This document shows positions 33,476 to 36,071 of a DNA stretch of 36,071 nucleotides, one piece after another; the first letter of the stretch is position 1; each line of letters opens with the position of its first letter. Made by a program: the position numbers and the translations under genes. The notes under the pieces are model-generated. The model worked only from the letters and a program-made list of their open reading frames with translations, was not told where the DNA came from and searched no databases. The DNA is from JAAUTG01 sp964458705 (GTDB lineage Bacteria; Bacteroidota; Bacteroidia; Chitinophagales; Saprospiraceae). The stretch is from NCBI GenBank assembly GCA_964458705.1, contig CAYWKD010000041.1:1-36071 (forward strand), read 5' to 3'.

Positions 33476-34272
33476 CCAAAACCGAATTGATTCAGCAAAT
33501 TCAGCAAAAGCAATCCTATCTTTGCATTGGGTTAGATGCAGACCTGGAGCGCATTCCCAGACATTTATTAGCATTAGATCATCCCATTTTTGAATTCAAT
33601 AAAGCTATCATTGATGCGACTAAAGACCTCTGTGTAGCTTATAAACCCAACATTGCCTTCTATGAAGCACTGGGTCTAAGAGGTTGGCAGGCACTTCAAA
33701 AAACCTTAGATTATATTCCAAAAACACACTTCACCATCGCTGATGCCAAACGAGGGGACATTGGCAATACTTCAAAAAAATATGCACAAGCCTTTTTTGA
33801 GCAAATGGATTTTGATGCCATCACAGTTGCTCCATACATGGGAGTTGATTCTGTATTGCCTTTCTTAGAATTTAAAAATAAGTGGGTTATACTACTGGCA
33901 TTGACTTCTAATAAAGGCAGTCAAGATTTTCAAATGATGAAAAATGGGAGAGAAAGACTGTTCGAGCAAGTAATGCGAAAAGCTCAGAGCTGGGGAACGC
34001 CAGAGAACCTGATGTTCGTAGTAGGAGCAACACATTCTGAGGCTTTTCAACAAATTAGACAGATTGTTCCTAACCATTTTTTATTAGTACCAGGTGTTGG
34101 CACTCAGGGCGGTGATTTGTCCGCTGTTGCTAAGCATGGAAAAAATAAAGATATTGGTCTATTAGTCAATTCCTCCAGAGGAATTATTTATGCTGGAAGT
34201 GGCGTTAATTTCGCAGAGGAGGCTAGAGCAACTGCCCTGAAATTACAGCAACAAATGGCTCAATTGATGTAA
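33472..34272 (+). CDS. pyrF: Orotidine 5'-phosphate decarboxylase, type 2
   Basis: Makes UMP from OMP in pyrimidine synthesis. The start is the ATG at 33472, overlapping the nfu stop in an ATGA; the frame is open further upstream, but that part is an out-of-frame reading of nfu. Of 266 residues, the active site is DAKRGD at 91-96 with catalytic Lys93, preceded by CIGLDAD and KPNIAFYEALG. Later VGATH and PGVGTQGGD bind phosphate. The length and motif spacing fit the type 2 (longer) branch typical of many Bacteroidota. Confidence 0.94.
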   Translation: MTKTELIQQIQQKQSYLCIGLDADLERIPRHLLALDHPIFEFNKAIIDATKDLCVAYKPNIAFYEALGLRGWQALQKTLDYIPKTHFTIADAKRGDIGNTSKKYAQAFFEQMDFDAITVAPYMGVDSVLPFLEFKNKWVILLALTSNKGSQDFQMMKNGRERLFEQVMRKAQSWGTPENLMFVVGATHSEAFQQIRQIVPNHFLLVPGVGTQGGDLSAVAKHGKNKDIGLLVNSSRGIIYAGSGVNFAEEARATALKLQQQMAQLM

Positions 34273-34313
34273 AGTAATGCAAATCAATCAAAACACTACA
34301 CTTCATCTACACA

Positions 34314-35792
34314 TTATGTTTTTCGCTTCACGCTAACTGCATTGGCTAGCTCTTCAGGAATTTCAATCTTGCGTTTTCCTTGTTCTATTTCAAAATAATG
34401 CTCACTTCTTTGAATCAAAGTGATGGGAATATCAGGCATTAATCCCAAATCCCACAACCGAGAAGTAACCAAATTGCTAATCTGCTCATGAGTAATAATA
34501 GCTTTTTGCTCTAAATTTAATTGACTAATAGTCAGACCTCTACGTTCTGGAATCGGTGATCCATGAGGGTCAATAGATGGATAACCAAGCTTTTGATCTA
34601 CTTCATCCAAAATATCTTCTGTCAGAAAATGCTCAATGCGCTCTGCATCTTCATGGATTTGATGTTCACTTAACCCTAACTTTTCCACTAAATAAGTTTC
34701 CCACAAACGGTGTGCACGCACTAGCTGATGTGCTGCCTCTTTCCCTTTATCTGTTAAGGATAATACATCTTTTTCAAAAAAACCTTTTGCTCTCAATAAT
34801 TGAAGATATCTCCGTAAACTGGGAACGGAATAGCCTAATTTTTGAGCTAGGGCAGATATAGTCAATAATTTTTGTTCTTCTAAGCGAAAAGATTCTTTCA
34901 CAATATCTTCCCAACGAATACGCTGCTTGAGTCTGCGCTTACGAAAATACTTGAATACCAATCCCCGTTTTGGAGCAAATAAAACAGCTAATAAATAAAT
35001 TCCCGTCGCTGTAATGGACATCGCAGGACCGGGAGTAGTGTCGAATACAATAGCAAGAATCAACCCCAAGATGGCTGAAATTAAACCAATCACGGCTGAA
35101 ATGAAAATTACATGCTTCAATTTTTTACTTAATAAAAGTGCTGTTGAAGCAGGAGTAATCAACATCGCTACCACTAAGATCACTCCGACCGTCCTCAAGG
35201 ATGCTACTACTGCAAATGCTAGCAACATCATCAAAAAATAATGTATCGTCTGCACTGAAATACCCATTGTTCGAGCAATCACAGGCTGGAAAGTCGTAGC
35301 AAAAAGGTAGCGATAAAAAATAACTACACTCAGCATCACATAAACTAATACACCTAGCGTCAAATATAAATCCTCATTGGACACCCCTAATACATTACCG
35401 AATAAGAAATCCTTCAAATCCAAATGTACTCCTGGCTGACGATTGATACTTGAAATTCCCATCACTCCTATTGAAAACATAGCTGTAAAGACGATTCCAA
35501 TAGCTGCATCGCTCTTGGTATTTACATTCTGTTGTATCCAAGTTATTACCACAGCCGTCAATAATCCAGCAAACACTGCTCCCGTAAAAAAACCCAATGC
35601 ACTTTGTCCAACCAACATAAAAGCGAAAACAACGCCTGGCAATATTGCATGCGCTAAAGCATCTCCAATTAGAGACATATTTCTTAATACAATGAAGCTA
35701 CCTAATGTTCCACACATTATTCCGACCATACTTGAAGCCAGCAATGCTCGAATAGCCCAAGGCTCTCGTAAAATCTCCAAGAATCCTTCCAT
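34314..35792 (-). CDS. Metal ABC permease fused to a DtxR/MntR-type repressor
   Basis: A 492-residue fusion. Residues 1-275 are an ABC-3 (zinc/manganese/iron) permease: LASSMVGIMCGTLGSFIVLR, GDALAHAILPG, KDFLFGNVLG, SLRTVGVILVVAMLITPAST and about eight membrane helices. After a basic linker, residues 290-420 are a DtxR-type repressor: HTH ISALAQKLGYSVPSLRRYLQLL, RAHRLWETYL and DPHGSPIP. Residues 425-490 are the FeoA-like SH3 domain. Aligned ligands are Asp296, Glu384, Glu387 and His388; Glu384 stands where DtxR has Cys102, as in MntR, favouring manganese. Chlamydia YtgCR has a similar layout, and its repressor is released by cleavage. No ATPase or binding-protein gene is in the window. Which metal is moved, and whether cleavage occurs, is inferred. 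Confidence 0.92.
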   Translation of the reverse strand: MEGFLEILREPWAIRALLASSMVGIMCGTLGSFIVLRNMSLIGDALAHAILPGVVFAFMLVGQSALGFFTGAVFAGLLTAVVITWIQQNVNTKSDAAIGIVFTAMFSIGVMGISSINRQPGVHLDLKDFLFGNVLGVSNEDLYLTLGVLVYVMLSVVIFYRYLFATTFQPVIARTMGISVQTIHYFLMMLLAFAVVASLRTVGVILVVAMLITPASTALLLSKKLKHVIFISAVIGLISAILGLILAIVFDTTPGPAMSITATGIYLLAVLFAPKRGLVFKYFRKRRLKQRIRWEDIVKESFRLEEQKLLTISALAQKLGYSVPSLRRYLQLLRAKGFFEKDVLSLTDKGKEAAHQLVRAHRLWETYLVEKLGLSEHQIHEDAERIEHFLTEDILDEVDQKLGYPSIDPHGSPIPERRGLTISQLNLEQKAIITHEQISNLVTSRLWDLGLMPDIPITLIQRSEHYFEIEQGKRKIEIPEELANAVSVKRKT

Positions 35793-35823
35793 AATTCAAT
35801 ACTCTATTTGTGTGATGTGCTTT

Positions 35824-35840
35824 ATCATTAAACTAATGAT
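35824..35840. promoter_or_regulatory. Inverted repeat near the predicted start of the permease-repressor gene
   Basis: ATCATTA-AAC-TAATGAT, perfect 7-base arms with a 3-base spacer, just downstream of the predicted -7 element, so at about +6 to +22. Position fits an operator for the encoded repressor. AT-rich DNA makes chance occurrence possible. Confidence 0.4.
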
Positions 35841-35852
35841 GATCAATCAATA

Positions 35853-35860
35853 CAAATATA
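35853..35860 (-). promoter_or_regulatory. Possible -7 element of the permease-repressor gene
   Basis: Minus-strand TATATTTG matches TAnnTTTG, 61 bases upstream of the start codon and placed between the two inverted repeats. No TTG at -33 is seen. Confidence 0.35.
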
Positions 35861-35887
35861 AATATATTTTAGCATCATAAAATCATT

Positions 35888-35905
35888 TTTTAGAATAATC
35901 TAAAA
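35888..35905. promoter_or_regulatory. Inverted repeat upstream of the permease-repressor promoter
   Basis: TTTTAGA-ATAA-TCTAAAA, perfect 7-base arms with a 4-base spacer, 18 bases in all, at about -40 to -60 from the predicted start. Its TTTAG...CTAAA outline resembles the ends of known DtxR-family operators. Confidence 0.4.
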
Positions 35906-36071
35906 TAATTATGAAGAGCAGATACTATTCATTGTACAGCATCTCACTCATTAATAAGGACATAAAGTATTCAAAGTAAACTGTAAAGCATACAAATGAG
36001 TATTATTTGCTGTATGACCCTATAGCTTCATTAGGTGGGGGATAAGAGTATTTCTTGAGTGGGTTAGAAGC

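Noticed and set aside
35443..35880. A 145-residue plus-strand ORF opposite the permease-repressor gene
   Set aside because: It lies antisense to conserved permease sequence and runs into the candidate operator region; composition is that of reversed membrane helices.
1..36071. Mobile element, prophage, CRISPR array or integron
   Set aside because: No transposase, integrase, phage gene, terminal inverted repeat pair or spaced direct repeats were seen on either strand.

Overview
The window looks like chromosomal core sequence from a member of the Bacteroidota, perhaps a Saprospiria-like lineage. The class is a guess; the phylum is better supported. Reasons: AT-rich DNA, few Shine-Dalgarno sequences, several upstream regions carrying the Bacteroidota sigma-A pattern (TTG, about 20 bases, TAnnTTTG), a DUF4129-DUF4350 pair, a two-parvulin periplasmic isomerase, LspA with a long internal loop, an Mrp ATPase of the TPxELP type, and outer-membrane (LPS) genes hldD and kdsC. 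No insertion sequence, prophage, CRISPR array or rRNA was seen. One 100-N assembly gap lies at 3781-3880.

Layout. 1-3320: a TauE/SafE permease, a solitary DUF262-DUF1524 (GmrSD-like) protein that is the best defence candidate, and a small lipoprotein whose signal peptide is frameshifted. 3370-4808: tmk with a queuosine-salvage (Qng1/DUF2419) gene broken by the gap. 4859-9512: DUF4129 and DUF4350 membrane proteins, an unknown membrane protein, and a GCS2-type ligase fused to CBS domains. 9908-14534: lysS with an unusual N-terminal insertion, a YkoF-like protein, and ftsK. 14551-18560: hldD and a SurA-like chaperone pair. 18850-19017: a complete tRNA-Arg(UCU) unit with promoter and terminator. 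19086-23500: ung, a large membrane-anchored unknown protein, a DUF423 protein and lspA. 23749-26930: split transketolase and a Cys/Met-metabolism PLP enzyme. 26999-29153: an unknown anchored protein, a possible 46-residue ORF, kdsC, iscX and ferredoxin. 29388-34272: PIG-L deacetylase, mrp, nfu and pyrF. 34314-35792: a metal ABC permease fused to a DtxR/MntR-type repressor, with candidate operators upstream.

How the genes work together. Four Fe-S biogenesis or carrier genes (iscX, fdx, mrp, nfu) lie within 5 kb, next to a metal permease-repressor fusion, so the right third leans toward iron/manganese and Fe-S handling. hldD and kdsC serve LPS core synthesis, and lspA with the parvulin pair serves envelope protein maturation. 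The rest is housekeeping.

I did not find a clear new multi-gene system. The points most worth a second look are the permease-repressor fusion with its inverted repeats, the helix-hairpin-helix-like insertion in LysRS, the solitary GmrSD-like gene with a long leader and altered nuclease residues, Qng1 in this phylum, and the homopolymer frameshift in the lipoprotein. All functional calls are from reading the sequence; no database search was run.
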